NCBI RefSeq assembly: GCF_002979435.1
Contig: NZ_PCOV01000004.1
Location: forward strand, 186,001 to 250,000
Reading direction: 5' to 3'
From: Microbacterium sp. MYb66
GTDB lineage: Bacteria; Actinomycetota; Actinomycetes; Actinomycetales; Microbacteriaceae
DNA: 64,000 nt
Part shown: piece after piece, positions 20,456 to 28,128 of the stretch
Layout: each line of letters begins with the position of its first letter
Position numbering within the stretch: the first letter of the stretch is position 1
The notes under the pieces: generated by a model
What the model was told of the DNA's origin: nothing
What the model saw: only the letters and a program-made list of their open reading frames with translations
Databases searched by the model: none
Program-made: the position numbers and the translations under genes

Positions 20456-20524
20456 GGCGGTCTCGATTCGCGAGCGAGCACGAGACAGGGTAATATCGGT
20501 GATCGCGCCGCTCACGCGTCGCAC

Positions 20525-20597
20525 GCCGCTTTAGCTCAGTCGGCAGAGCATTTCACTCGTAATGAAAAGGTCGTCAGTTCGATTCTGACAAGCGGCT
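20525..20597 (+). tRNA. tRNA-Thr (anticodon CGT)
   Basis: A full cloverleaf: acceptor arms GCCGCTT/AAGCGGC, anticodon stem TTTCA/TGAAA with loop CTCGTAA, and T-loop TTCGATT. The anticodon CGT reads ACG codons. CCA is not encoded. Confidence 0.95.
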
Positions 20598-20600
20598 CCG

Positions 20601-20635
20601 AAGGCCCCGTGATGCGAAGAACATCACGGGGCCTT
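20601..20635 (+). terminator. Terminator downstream of tRNA-Thr(CGT)
   Basis: A perfect 14-bp stem (20601-20614 with 20622-20635) with a 7-nt loop, starting 3 nt after the tRNA 3' end. Confidence 0.82.
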
Positions 20636-20664
20636 TCCCGTTCCGCACGGCGTACCCTCGAAGC

Positions 20665-21246
20665 ATGAGCAGAGCGCTTCTCATCGTCGACGTGCAGAAC
20701 GACTTCACCGAGGGCGGTGCACTCGCCGTGGCCGGCGGCGATGCGGTGGCCACCGCCGTCTCGACCTTCCTTGCCGCGCACTCCGCGGACTATCAGGTGA
20801 TCATCGCCTCGCGCGACTGGCACGATGTGGAGGGCGACAACGGCGGGCATTTCGCCGAGGCGCCGGACTACATCGACTCGTGGCCCGTCCACTGCGTCGC
20901 CGGTACCGAGGGGGCCGAATACGATCCGCTCCTGGTGACGGATGCCGTGACGCACCATGTCCGCAAAGGGCAGGGGAAGCCGGCCTACTCGATGTTCGAG
21001 GGTGAGACGGAGGCGGGGGAGACCGTCGGCGCCATCCTGACCGCAGCGGGAGTGCTCAGCGCCGATGTCGTGGGCATCGCGACGGACCACTGTGTCCGAG
21101 CATCCGCACTCGACGCCATCTCGCATGGCGTTCGCGTCCGCATCCTCACCGACCTCGTCGTCGGCGTCGCACCGGGGCCGAGCGAGGCGGCATTGGCCGA
21201 ACTCGTGCATGCGGGTGCGGAGCTGGTCGAGAGCGCCGACGCGTGA
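20665..21246 (+). CDS. pncA: Nicotinamidase (isochorismatase family)
   Basis: A 193-aa nicotinamidase making nicotinate from nicotinamide for NAD salvage. The catalytic triad Asp9 (VDVQNDF), Lys101 and Cys143 (GIATDHC) has the same spacing as in M. tuberculosis PncA. Metal ligands Asp51, His53, His62 and His76 are all present. Relatives also activate the drug pyrazinamide. TACCCT lies exactly 6 nt before the ATG with no ribosome site, suggesting a leaderless mRNA. It heads a run of three overlapping genes. Confidence 0.93.
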   Translation: MSRALLIVDVQNDFTEGGALAVAGGDAVATAVSTFLAAHSADYQVIIASRDWHDVEGDNGGHFAEAPDYIDSWPVHCVAGTEGAEYDPLLVTDAVTHHVRKGQGKPAYSMFEGETEAGETVGAILTAAGVLSADVVGIATDHCVRASALDAISHGVRVRILTDLVVGVAPGPSEAALAELVHAGAELVESADA

Positions 21247-21776
21247 GTCGCAGCGTCCTGCTGCTGCGGGCCGTGAACGTCAGTGGACGCAACAGCGTTC
21301 CGATGGCGCGGCTTCGAGAGGTTCTCGCCACCGAGACGGACCTCGCCGAGGTCTCGACGTACATCGCCAGTGGCAACATCATCTGCGCGACCCCGAAGCA
21401 TCCGGAGGCTGCGTGCGCGGCTGTTCGCGCCGTGATCCACGACGAGTTCGGAGTCGACACGCCCGTCGTCCACCGGACCAATGCGCAGTTGCGCGCGTCC
21501 GAGTCCGCCCAGCCGTTCCCCGAGGGGGAGGTGAAGTTCGTGCACGCGATGTTCCTGGAGGGAGCACCCGCACGCGGTGCGGTCGAGGCGCTGGAGCAGC
21601 GGCTCCTGCCTGCGGAGCGTCTCGAGCTCATCGGGAACGACCTGTGGATCGACTATGGCGCGGATGGCGTGCACTCCACGAAGCTCACGAAGGCTGTGCT
21701 TGACCGCGCGCTCGGGGTCGCGGGTACCGCGCGCAACCTGCGGACGACCCGCAAGCTCATCGAGCTGACGGGATGA
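21243..21776 (+). CDS. DUF1697 family protein
   Basis: A 177-aa protein with the DUF1697 hallmarks LLRAVNVSGRNSVPMARLREVL near the start, TYIASGNI, and NLRTTRKLIEL near the end. Its biochemical role is unknown. The GTG start overlaps the pncA stop (GTGA) and its own stop overlaps the next gene, so all three are cotranscribed. Confidence 0.88.
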   Translation: MSRSVLLLRAVNVSGRNSVPMARLREVLATETDLAEVSTYIASGNIICATPKHPEAACAAVRAVIHDEFGVDTPVVHRTNAQLRASESAQPFPEGEVKFVHAMFLEGAPARGAVEALEQRLLPAERLELIGNDLWIDYGADGVHSTKLTKAVLDRALGVAGTARNLRTTRKLIELTG

Positions 21777-22405
21777 CCGGGCCGGATGCCGTCGAGCTGG
21801 CCCTGCCCTTCGTCGGCCGGTGGCTGGTGCAGAACAGCCCGGCATCGCGTGTGCCCAGCCACGGCACGGAACTGTTCGGCACCTCTCATGCGATCGACTT
21901 CGTGCCGGTCGGCCCGGACGGACGCAGCGCGAGGCGCACGATCGCGAGCCTGATCCGCACAGAACGACCGGAGAGTTTCGTCGGGTTCGGCCGTCCGATC
22001 CTCAGCCCGGTCGCGGGCGAGGTCGTCGCCGTCCACGACGGCGAGCCCGATCATGAGGCGCGCCGTTCGCCGTTCGCGCTGATCGCCTACGCGCTCACCC
22101 AGTCGGCCCGCGTCCGCGGTGGCGCGCCGGCGATCGCGGGCAACCACGTCGCCATCCGCGTGGGCAAGGGGGTGGTGCTGCTGGCGCACCTGCGGGTGGG
22201 CAGCGTCCGGGTGCGCGCGGGGCAGGAGGTGGCGGTCGGCGACCAGGTGGGGGAGTGCGGCAACTCCGGCAACAGCACCGAGCCACATCTGCACGTGCAG
22301 GTGTCGGAGTCGCTCTCGCGGGAGGCCCGCGGCATCCCGCTCGTCTTCACCCGACCGGGCGGCGGTCGCTGGGTGCCGACGACCGGCGAGCTCATCGAGG
22401 CGTGA
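21773..22405 (+). CDS. M23-family metallopeptidase-like protein without signal peptide
   Basis: A 210-aa protein carrying the M23/LytM zinc motifs HAIDF (HxxxD) and PHLHVQV (HxH) and the GNHVAIRVGKG strand. Family members cleave peptidoglycan cross-bridges. No signal peptide or membrane helix is visible from this start, and no in-frame extension is possible without entering the upstream gene, so export is unexplained. It is coupled to the DUF1697 gene by an ATGA overlap. Confidence 0.85.
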   Translation: MTGPDAVELALPFVGRWLVQNSPASRVPSHGTELFGTSHAIDFVPVGPDGRSARRTIASLIRTERPESFVGFGRPILSPVAGEVVAVHDGEPDHEARRSPFALIAYALTQSARVRGGAPAIAGNHVAIRVGKGVVLLAHLRVGSVRVRAGQEVAVGDQVGECGNSGNSTEPHLHVQVSESLSREARGIPLVFTRPGGGRWVPTTGELIEA

Positions 22406-22408
22406 GGA

Positions 22409-22624
22409 TCAGCTCGGCGCACCGCCGAGCTCCGCACTCATCGAGATCGGCGGCGTGTGAGGGTGCGACTGCACGTCGATCCGGCGGATTCCGCAGTCCG
22501 CGCAGCGGACGTAGAGCACCACGCCCTCGCTCGTCGGATGCCGCGACTCCACGAGCCAGGCATGCTCGTGCGTCTGTGCGGTGGGGAGGATGCGGGGGAT
22601 CGGAAGGGTGTTCAGCGAGGTCAT
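22409..22624 (-). CDS. Small CxxC-containing hypothetical protein
   Basis: A 71-aa soluble protein with a VRCADCGIRRIDV segment that could be a one-knuckle zinc ribbon; the N-terminal half (TSLNTLPIPRILPTAQTHEH) contains His residues. I do not recognise a family with a known role. The start at 22624 is chosen as the most compact; a start at 22660 would overlap the divergent gene. It is divergent from the CGNR protein with a 25-bp gap and convergent with the M23 gene. Confidence 0.6.
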   Translation of the reverse strand: MTSLNTLPIPRILPTAQTHEHAWLVESRHPTSEGVVLYVRCADCGIRRIDVQSHPHTPPISMSAELGGAPS

Positions 22625-22649
22625 GTACCCAGCGTGATGTAATGGTCTT

Positions 22650-23165
22650 ATGCATCTCAACCCTTACGGCGAGTATGCGGTCCTGCTGGCCGCATCCCTC
22701 GCCAACGACTGGCCCGATGACCGAGCCGGAATCGAGGAGCGCACCCTCGCCTTGGGCATGACGCAGACCTTCCCGCCGGCTCCCGATGACCACGAGCAGA
22801 TCAGGGCTGTGATCGACGAGTGGCTCACGATCGTCGACGAGCCCGATCCCGATGCGCGAGCGCTGCTGCTCAACGCGCAGCTCGCCGCGGCCGCCGCCTA
22901 TCCGCGCCTGACGAACCACGACGGCGAAGGGTGGCACCTGCACTACCGCGACGACGTGCCCTCGCTGCCCTACGTGCTCCGCGCGATCATCAGCCTGGGT
23001 ACTTCGCTGCACCTCGTGACACGAGGGATGAGCCGACTCGGCCGATGCCAGGCCGCGCCCTGCGCGAACGTCGTGGCGGACGTGACGCGGAACGGTCGCC
23101 AGCGCTTCTGCTCCGTGCGCTGCGCGAACCGCGCCGCGGTGCGTCGGCACCGGGCGCGGTCCTGA
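22650..23165 (+). CDS. CGNR zinc-finger domain protein (ABATE-like N-terminus)
   Basis: A 171-aa protein with an ABATE-like N-terminal domain (about residues 1-120) and a C-terminal Cys cluster RCQAAPC...FCSVRCANR. This fits the CGNR treble-clef zinc finger, with CGNR changed to CANR. Such proteins are thought to bind DNA as regulators. TGTAAT lies exactly 6 nt before the ATG, a near-consensus -10, so the mRNA is probably leaderless. Confidence 0.85.
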   Translation: MHLNPYGEYAVLLAASLANDWPDDRAGIEERTLALGMTQTFPPAPDDHEQIRAVIDEWLTIVDEPDPDARALLLNAQLAAAAAYPRLTNHDGEGWHLHYRDDVPSLPYVLRAIISLGTSLHLVTRGMSRLGRCQAAPCANVVADVTRNGRQRFCSVRCANRAAVRRHRARS

Positions 23166-23178
23166 GCGCCGACTCGGA

Positions 23179-23724
23179 TCAGGCCGTCTGACCCGAGTGC
23201 TTCCCCTCGCCGATCTCCTCGACGAGCTTCGCGTTGAAGGCCGGCAGGTCGTCCGGCGTGCGGCTCGAGACGAGGCCCTCGTCCACCACGACCTCTTCGT
23301 CGACCCATGTCGCGCCCGCGTTGCGCAGATCCGTGGTCAGACTCGGGTAGCTCGTGAGCGTGCGGCCGTCGACGACGCCGGCCTCGATGAGGATCCAGGC
23401 GCCGTGGCAGATCACGCCGACCGGCTTGTGCTGCTCGAAGAAGGCGCGGGCGAGCGCGATGGAGGGCTTGTCGAGCCGCAGATGGTCCGCGTTGACGACG
23501 CCGCCCGGAAGCACGAGCGCATCGAACTGATCTGCCGACGTCTCGGAGGCGAGGAGATCGACGGCCTGCTCATGACCGTTCTTGCCCGTGATCGCCGCGC
23601 CGTCCGGGGCGATCATCGTGGCGCTCGCGCCCTGGGCGGTCACGGCTTCCCAGGGGCTGGTGAGTTCACTGTCCTCGAATCCATCGGTCGCCAGGAATGC
23701 CACTCGATTGCCGGTGAGAGCCAT
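23179..23724 (-). CDS. DJ-1/PfpI family type 1 glutamine amidotransferase-like protein
   Basis: A 181-aa class I amidotransferase-fold protein of the PfpI/YhbO group. The nucleophile elbow is VICHGAW, the conserved Glu is in GFEDSELTSP, and the C-terminus matches YhbO-type proteins. Members are linked to general stress and to glyoxalase or disputed deglycase activity. Of two adjacent ATG codons, 23724 is chosen because AAAGGA is 6 nt upstream. Convergent with the CGNR gene. Confidence 0.87.
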   Translation of the reverse strand: MALTGNRVAFLATDGFEDSELTSPWEAVTAQGASATMIAPDGAAITGKNGHEQAVDLLASETSADQFDALVLPGGVVNADHLRLDKPSIALARAFFEQHKPVGVICHGAWILIEAGVVDGRTLTSYPSLTTDLRNAGATWVDEEVVVDEGLVSSRTPDDLPAFNAKLVEEIGEGKHSGQTA

Positions 23725-23908
23725 CATTCGTCCTTTCGTGGAGAGTCGTCCGCCGTTCGGGGACGACAGAAGCCTCTCCCGGACTGTGGCCGGAGTGAAG
23801 GGGGTGGCCGATGCGCGAATGCGGTGATACAGAAGGAGAAAGCAGGAGAAGTCCCGGTCCTCGGAGCGCTCCCGTCGGATCCGGAAACCGGGGCAGTAGC
23901 ATCCAGGC

Positions 23909-24373
23909 ATGCGCTTCCGTCCCGCTCTCGTCCTCGTTCCGGTGCTCGTCCTGCTGGCAGGCTGCGCAGCTTCTCCGGCGTCGTCTCCTTCGCCCTCAGC
24001 GACATCCGCGACGACGAGCCCGACGCCCTCGCCCACGCCTTCACCGACGGCGACCGCGACGGCGACCCCGGCGCCCCCGGAGCCCACCCCGGAGTTCACG
24101 GGTGCGGATCTCGTCGCCCTCTGCACCGAGAGAACCCGGAGCCTGGCGACCGGCGCGACGTACTACGCCGACATGGCGACGACCGAGTGGCTGGACCAGC
24201 CGTCGCTCTGGTTCGTGGTCATCCCCAAGACGCTCGACGGTCAGGACAGCGTTGCGGTGTGCGCCATCGGCGGGAACCCCGAGGCCCCGACGTTCGAACT
24301 CGAAGGCGAGTCCCTGCCGGGAGGGGTGGCCGAGATCCGCGCAGAGCTGCTCGCGGGGAGCGGCGGAGAGTAG
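23909..24373 (+). CDS. Small exported lipoprotein with Ser/Thr/Pro linker
   Basis: A 154-aa predicted lipoprotein: signal peptide ending in LLAGC (Cys19), a 40-residue Ser/Thr/Pro/Ala linker, then a globular domain of about 90 residues with two Cys (in ALCTE and VAVCAIG) that may form a disulfide. No known family is recognised. TAGCAT lies exactly 6 nt before the ATG, so the transcript is probably leaderless. Convergent with the following gene with a 4-bp gap. Confidence 0.75.
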   Translation: MRFRPALVLVPVLVLLAGCAASPASSPSPSATSATTSPTPSPTPSPTATATATPAPPEPTPEFTGADLVALCTERTRSLATGATYYADMATTEWLDQPSLWFVVIPKTLDGQDSVAVCAIGGNPEAPTFELEGESLPGGVAEIRAELLAGSGGE

Positions 24374-24377
24374 CGGG

Positions 24378-24671
24378 CTAGGCGAGCTGGTCGAGAACGA
24401 GCTCGCCGCGGGCGTTCAGGTTCTCCATCATGCGCTCGATCCGCGACGGATCGATCTCGGCCATCTTCGAGTCGTCGAACGCGAAGATCAGCGGGATGCT
24501 CGGGTGCATCCAGATCGTGAGACGGCCGGAGGGCTTCCCGTCGGACAGCCAAGTCATCATGAAGCTCTCATGGCGGCGCAGTTTCGTCCCGATGACGATC
24601 TTCAGGTGCGCCAGAGTCTGGTCGTCGACGTCGATCGGCGGGCGAGCGCTGTTGTACTCGAGTGTTCCCAT
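24378..24671 (-). CDS. Small conserved actinobacterial protein (DUF7882-like)
   Basis: A 97-aa protein (MGTLEYNSARPPIDVDDQTLAHLKIVIG) that I recognise as a small family common in Microbacteriaceae. Members are often labelled ATP-dependent DNA ligase in databases, but nothing here resembles a ligase: there is no KxDG motif and the length is far too short. Function unknown. The start at 24671 is chosen by family length. Confidence 0.72.
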   Translation of the reverse strand: MGTLEYNSARPPIDVDDQTLAHLKIVIGTKLRRHESFMMTWLSDGKPSGRLTIWMHPSIPLIFAFDDSKMAEIDPSRIERMMENLNARGELVLDQLA

Positions 24672-24750
24672 GAGGTGAACATTACCCGTCCGGATCGATC
24701 CCGGCGTTGCACCCGGCACGAACGCCGGGTGTGCGGAGGAATCAGGATGC

Positions 24751-24826
24751 TGGTGGGCCCCGTGGGGCTCGAACCCACGACCCGCGGATTAAAAGTCCGA
24801 TGCTCTGCCAACTGAGCTAGAGGCCC
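24751..24826 (-). tRNA. tRNA-Lys (anticodon TTT)
   Basis: Minus-strand cloverleaf with acceptor arms GGGCCTC/GGGGCCC (one G-U pair), anticodon stem CGGA/TCCG with loop CTTTTAA, and T-loop TTCGAGC. The anticodon TTT reads AAA and AAG. The 3' CCA is encoded (24753-24751). Confidence 0.95.
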
Positions 24827-24853
24827 CTCCTCAAAGTCTAGTGCGCACGACGA

Positions 24854-24888
24854 GGGGCCGCCTGCGACACAGCGTCGCCGACGGCCCC
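24854..24888 (-). terminator. Compound hairpin terminator downstream of the fasciclin gene
   Basis: A 7-bp outer stem (24854-24860 with 24882-24888) and a 5-bp inner stem (24864-24868 with 24874-24878) are separated by a 3x3 internal loop. It lies between the fasciclin stop and tRNA-Lys, both on the minus strand. A weaker 6-bp hairpin at 24932-24950 precedes it. Confidence 0.6.
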
Positions 24889-24960
24889 ATTCCTTCCCGG
24901 ATGCCTCCCCCTGCTCCCGAGAAGGGCGCGTGCCGGGTCCTCCTCCCGGCCATCCCGAGC

Positions 24961-25620
24961 TTAGGAAGCCGGGGGCATCAGAACCGTGTCGATCAGGTAC
25001 ACGGTCGCGTTCGCGGTCTGGACTCCACCGCAGACGACCTTGGCATCGTTGACCATCCAGTCGTCACCGCTGCCGGTGACCTCCAGGTCGGCGCCCTGCA
25101 CGGTGGTGTGCATGCCCTCGATGTCGGCGGGCTCGATCTGGCCCGGGACCACGTGGTACGTCAGGATCGAGCTCAGCGTGGCGCTGTCGGTCTTGAGGGC
25201 CTCGATCGTGGCGGGGTCGATCTTCGCGAAGGCGTCATCCACCGGTGCGAAGACGGTGAACTCGTCGCCGTTGAGCGTGTCGACCAGGTTGACGTCGGGG
25301 TTGAGCTGTCCACTCACCGCGGCGACCAGCGTGGTCAGGATCGGGTTGTTGGATGCCGCGACGGCCACCGGGTCCTGGGACATGCCCTGGATCGATCCTG
25401 CGCCATCCGGCACGGCCTCCGCGTAGGCGGCGCAACCGGGACCGACGAGGTTCGCTGCCGGGTCCATCTCCATCGGCGTCGACTCCGACGTCTCAGGCGC
25501 CTTCGGCTCGGTGGACTCCTCGGCGGTGCTGCCGCTGCCCATCGAACAGGCGGAGAGCAGGAACGCGCTCGCCAGGCCGAGCGTGACTGCTGCGGTGACC
25601 TTCTTCTTGGTGCTGAACAT
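24961..25620 (-). CDS. Fasciclin (FAS1) domain lipoprotein, MPT70/MPT83-like
   Basis: A 219-aa lipoprotein: signal peptide ending in LLSAC (Cys25), a Ser/Thr/Glu/Pro-rich linker, then one FAS1 domain with the [20 protein letters not shown] and YHVVPGQI motifs and a C-terminal [10 protein letters not shown]. It resembles mycobacterial MPT70/MPT83, surface proteins under SigK control. AAGGAG lies 6 nt before the ATG at 25620, which fixes the start. A SigK-like promoter is about 50 bp upstream. It is divergent from dipZ, the same gene pairing as around mpt83-dipZ-mpt70 in M. tuberculosis. Confidence 0.92.
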   Translation of the reverse strand: MFSTKKKVTAAVTLGLASAFLLSACSMGSGSTAEESTEPKAPETSESTPMEMDPAANLVGPGCAAYAEAVPDGAGSIQGMSQDPVAVAASNNPILTTLVAAVSGQLNPDVNLVDTLNGDEFTVFAPVDDAFAKIDPATIEALKTDSATLSSILTYHVVPGQIEPADIEGMHTTVQGADLEVTGSGDDWMVNDAKVVCGGVQTANATVYLIDTVLMPPAS

Positions 25621-25670
25621 GTCGAGCTCCTTCAGAACTGAGCCACGGCCTCTCCGTGGCGTCGACATCT

Positions 25671-25697
25671 GTTCGGAGCCCGCCCGGGATCGGATGG
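25671..25697 (-). promoter_or_regulatory. SigK-type promoter of the fasciclin gene
   Basis: On the minus strand CCATCC (25697-25692), 15 bp, then CCGAAC (25676-25671). The mycobacterial SigK consensus, as I recall it, is CCATCC, a 14-15 bp spacer, then CCGAATC, so the -35 is exact and the -10 is near-exact. It would give a 5' leader of about 45 nt. Confidence 0.75.
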
Positions 25698-25732
25698 AGG
25701 AAATCTGAGAAATCTTCGAAACGAGTCCGATC

Positions 25733-25759
25733 CAATCCGATGACGGCCTCGGAGCGAAC
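25733..25759 (+). promoter_or_regulatory. SigK-type promoter of dipZ-sigK-rskA
   Basis: CAATCC (25733-25738), 15 bp, GCGAAC (25754-25759). It has the same spacing as the divergent fasciclin promoter and one mismatch from it in each hexamer; both spacers begin GAT and both -10 elements continue CGAACAG. The start would lie about 20 nt before the dipZ ATG. Confidence 0.68.
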
Positions 25760-25784
25760 AGTCCCTGACAGAAGTGGGGACCTC

Positions 25785-27497
25785 ATGGACCTGATCATCA
25801 TCGGCCTGCTCGGCGGGCTCATCACCGGCATCTCGCCGTGCATCCTGCCCGTCCTGCCCGTGATCTTCCTCACCGGAGGAGCGCAGTCGGCGAGGTACGA
25901 AGACGAGGTGGTGCCGGCCAGGCGAAGCCGACCGTACTTCGTGATCGCGGGGTTGGTGCTGAGCTTCACGCTCGTCACCCTCGGAGGCTCGCTTCTCCTC
26001 GGACTGCTGAACCTGCCGCAGGACATCATCCGCTGGGTCGGCATCGCGGTCCTGATCATCATCGGCGTCGGGCTCATCGTCCCGCGTTTCCAGCACATCC
26101 TCGAGCGCCCCTTCCAGAGGTTCGGGCAGCGCGAGGTGAAGAACCGCGGGAGCGGCTTCGGCGTCGGCCTCGCACTCGGCGCGGTGTTCGTGCCGTGCGC
26201 CGGTCCGGTGCTGGCCGCCATCATCGTCGCCGGATCCACCGGACAGATCGGCATCGGAACCGTGCTGCTCACCGTGTCGTTCTCCATCGGGGTGGCCGTG
26301 CCACTGCTGATCTTCGCGCTCGCGGGTCGCAGCGTGGTCGAGCGCATCCGCTCCTTCCGTTCGAAGGAGCGCGGGCTGCGCATCGCCGCCGGCATCGCGA
26401 TGATCGCGCTCGCCATCGGGCTCGTGTTCAACGTGCCGCAGGCGCTGCAGCGGCTGCTGCCCGACTACACGGCACCGTTGCAGGAGCAGATCGCGGACTC
26501 CGATCAGGTCAAGGACGCGCTCGATCTCGGCGGGCTGGTCAACGAGGAGAACAAGGATCTCGACAAGTGCACCAACGGTGCCGAGGAACTCGAATCGTGC
26601 GGCACCGCGCCGTCGATCAAGGGCATCCAGGAGTGGCTCAACACCCCGGACGGCGAGGCGCTCGACCTGGAGGATCTGCGCGGTCAGGTCGTGCTGATCG
26701 ACTTCTGGGCCTACTCCTGCATCAACTGCCAGCGATCGCTGCCGCACGTCGTCGCGTGGGACGAGGCGTACCGCGACGCAGGCCTCCAGGTGATCGGCAT
26801 CCACTCTCCGGAGTACGCCTTCGAGAAGGATCCGGGGAACGTCGCAGCCGGCATCCGCGACTTCGGCATCGAGTACCCGGTCGCGCTCGACAACACCCTG
26901 TCGACGTGGACGAACTACCGCAACCGGTACTGGCCCGCCCACTACCTGATCGATGCGGAGGGCACCGTGCGCCACATCTCGTTCGGAGAGGGCAACTATG
27001 CCGCCACCGAGTCCATGATCCGCGAACTGCTGAAGGATGCGGATCCGTCCGTGTCGCTGCCTGCGGCGACGGATGTCGAGGATGACACGCCCGATGTCGG
27101 ATCCACGACGCGGGAGACGTTCCTCGGATCGTCGAAGGACGTGAACTACGGCGGCGACGGCGACTACCGTGCAGGGACGAACGCCTACTCGTTCCCGAAG
27201 GACCAGCCGGCGGACAGCTTCGCGCTCGACGGCGACTGGAAGGTCGAGACCCAGTTCGCGACCCCGGAGGGCGAGGGCGGCGAGATCGCTCTCGACTATC
27301 ACGCCGCCGAGGTGCGGATCGTGGTCGCGGGTTCCGGTGACATCGTCGTCCGACGAGACGACGGCTCGAAGGAGACCATCGCGATCGACGGGACCCCGCG
27401 CTCCTACGAGCTCGTCAAACAGTCCGACATCGCGGAGGGCACTCTCACACTCGAAGTGCCGGCCGGTATCGAGGTCTATTCCTTCACGTTCGGGTGA
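25785..27497 (+). CDS. dipZ: DipZ: CcdA-type membrane thiol reductase fused to a thioredoxin-like domain
   Basis: A 570-aa fusion that carries reducing power across the membrane. The N-terminal CcdA domain (about residues 1-235) has six membrane helices with redox Cys19 (SPCILP) and Cys138 (VPCAGP). A TlpA-like thioredoxin domain (about 290-430) has the active site Cys312-I-N-Cys315. A C-terminal beta domain (about 450-570), as in M. tuberculosis DipZ, is probably carbohydrate-binding-like. The start at 25785 is set by the first CcdA helix. It is divergent from the fasciclin gene and 31 bp upstream of sigK, so probably one transcript. Confidence 0.93.
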   Translation: MDLIIIGLLGGLITGISPCILPVLPVIFLTGGAQSARYEDEVVPARRSRPYFVIAGLVLSFTLVTLGGSLLLGLLNLPQDIIRWVGIAVLIIIGVGLIVPRFQHILERPFQRFGQREVKNRGSGFGVGLALGAVFVPCAGPVLAAIIVAGSTGQIGIGTVLLTVSFSIGVAVPLLIFALAGRSVVERIRSFRSKERGLRIAAGIAMIALAIGLVFNVPQALQRLLPDYTAPLQEQIADSDQVKDALDLGGLVNEENKDLDKCTNGAEELESCGTAPSIKGIQEWLNTPDGEALDLEDLRGQVVLIDFWAYSCINCQRSLPHVVAWDEAYRDAGLQVIGIHSPEYAFEKDPGNVAAGIRDFGIEYPVALDNTLSTWTNYRNRYWPAHYLIDAEGTVRHISFGEGNYAATESMIRELLKDADPSVSLPAATDVEDDTPDVGSTTRETFLGSSKDVNYGGDGDYRAGTNAYSFPKDQPADSFALDGDWKVETQFATPEGEGGEIALDYHAAEVRIVVAGSGDIVVRRDDGSKETIAIDGTPRSYELVKQSDIAEGTLTLEVPAGIEVYSFTFG

Positions 27498-27528
27498 CGC
27501 CTGCACGTGATCGGGGAGGAGATGCGGC

Positions 27529-28128
27529 ATGCTTATGGAGATGGTCATCGATGGGTTCGACGTTCCGGAGGACGGAGCGACGCAGGATGCTGTCGCCGAC
27601 CTCCTCGTCCGCGTCGCGTCCGGTGATCAGGCTGCCTTCGCGGCTCTCTACGACACCCTCTCCGCTCGCGTGTTCGGCCTCATTCTCCGAGTGCTCGTCA
27701 ACCGTGCACAGAGCGAGGAAGTACTGCAGGAGGTCTTCCTGGAGATCTGGCAATCCGCTTCGCGCTTCGCTCCGAACAGAGGACAGGGACGAGCGTGGGT
27801 CATGACGATCGCTCATCGTCGGGCGGTGGATCGGGTGCGGGCTTCGCAGTCGAGCGCCGACCGAGACGTACGAGCAGGCTTCAAGGACATCGGCGTCGCG
27901 CACGACAGCGTCGCGGAGCAGGTCGAATTGGGGATCGAGGGAGGCAAGGTCGTCGAGGCGCTCTCGGGGCTTCCCGAGGTGCAGCGCCAAGCACTCGTCC
28001 TCGCGTACTACGGCGGTTACAGTCAGAACGAGATCGCGGCCCTCGTGGGGGCCCCGCTGGGGACGATCAAGACACGGATGCGAGACGGACTCACCCGTCT
28101 GCGCACGGCGATGGGGGTGACGGCATGA
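27529..28128 (+). CDS. sigK: ECF RNA polymerase sigma factor SigK
   Basis: A 199-aa ECF sigma factor. The sigma-2 region (about residues 30-100) includes the AQSEEVLQEVFLEIWQ and NRGQGRAWVMTIAHRRAVDRVR segments. Sigma-4 (about 140-195) carries GGYSQNEIAALVGAPLGTIKTR. It is matched to SigK by the adjacent RskA-type anti-sigma factor, dipZ and a FAS1 gene, the core SigK regulon of M. tuberculosis. GGGGAGGAG lies upstream of the ATG. No separate promoter fits the 31-bp gap from dipZ, so SigK would raise its own transcription from the dipZ promoter. Confidence 0.88.
   Translation: MLMEMVIDGFDVPEDGATQDAVADLLVRVASGDQAAFAALYDTLSARVFGLILRVLVNRAQSEEVLQEVFLEIWQSASRFAPNRGQGRAWVMTIAHRRAVDRVRASQSSADRDVRAGFKDIGVAHDSVAEQVELGIEGGKVVEALSGLPEVQRQALVLAYYGGYSQNEIAALVGAPLGTIKTRMRDGLTRLRTAMGVTA

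Noticed and set aside
24378..24671. ATP-dependent DNA ligase
   Set aside because: A database-style label I associate with this small family; the 97-aa protein has no ligase motif.
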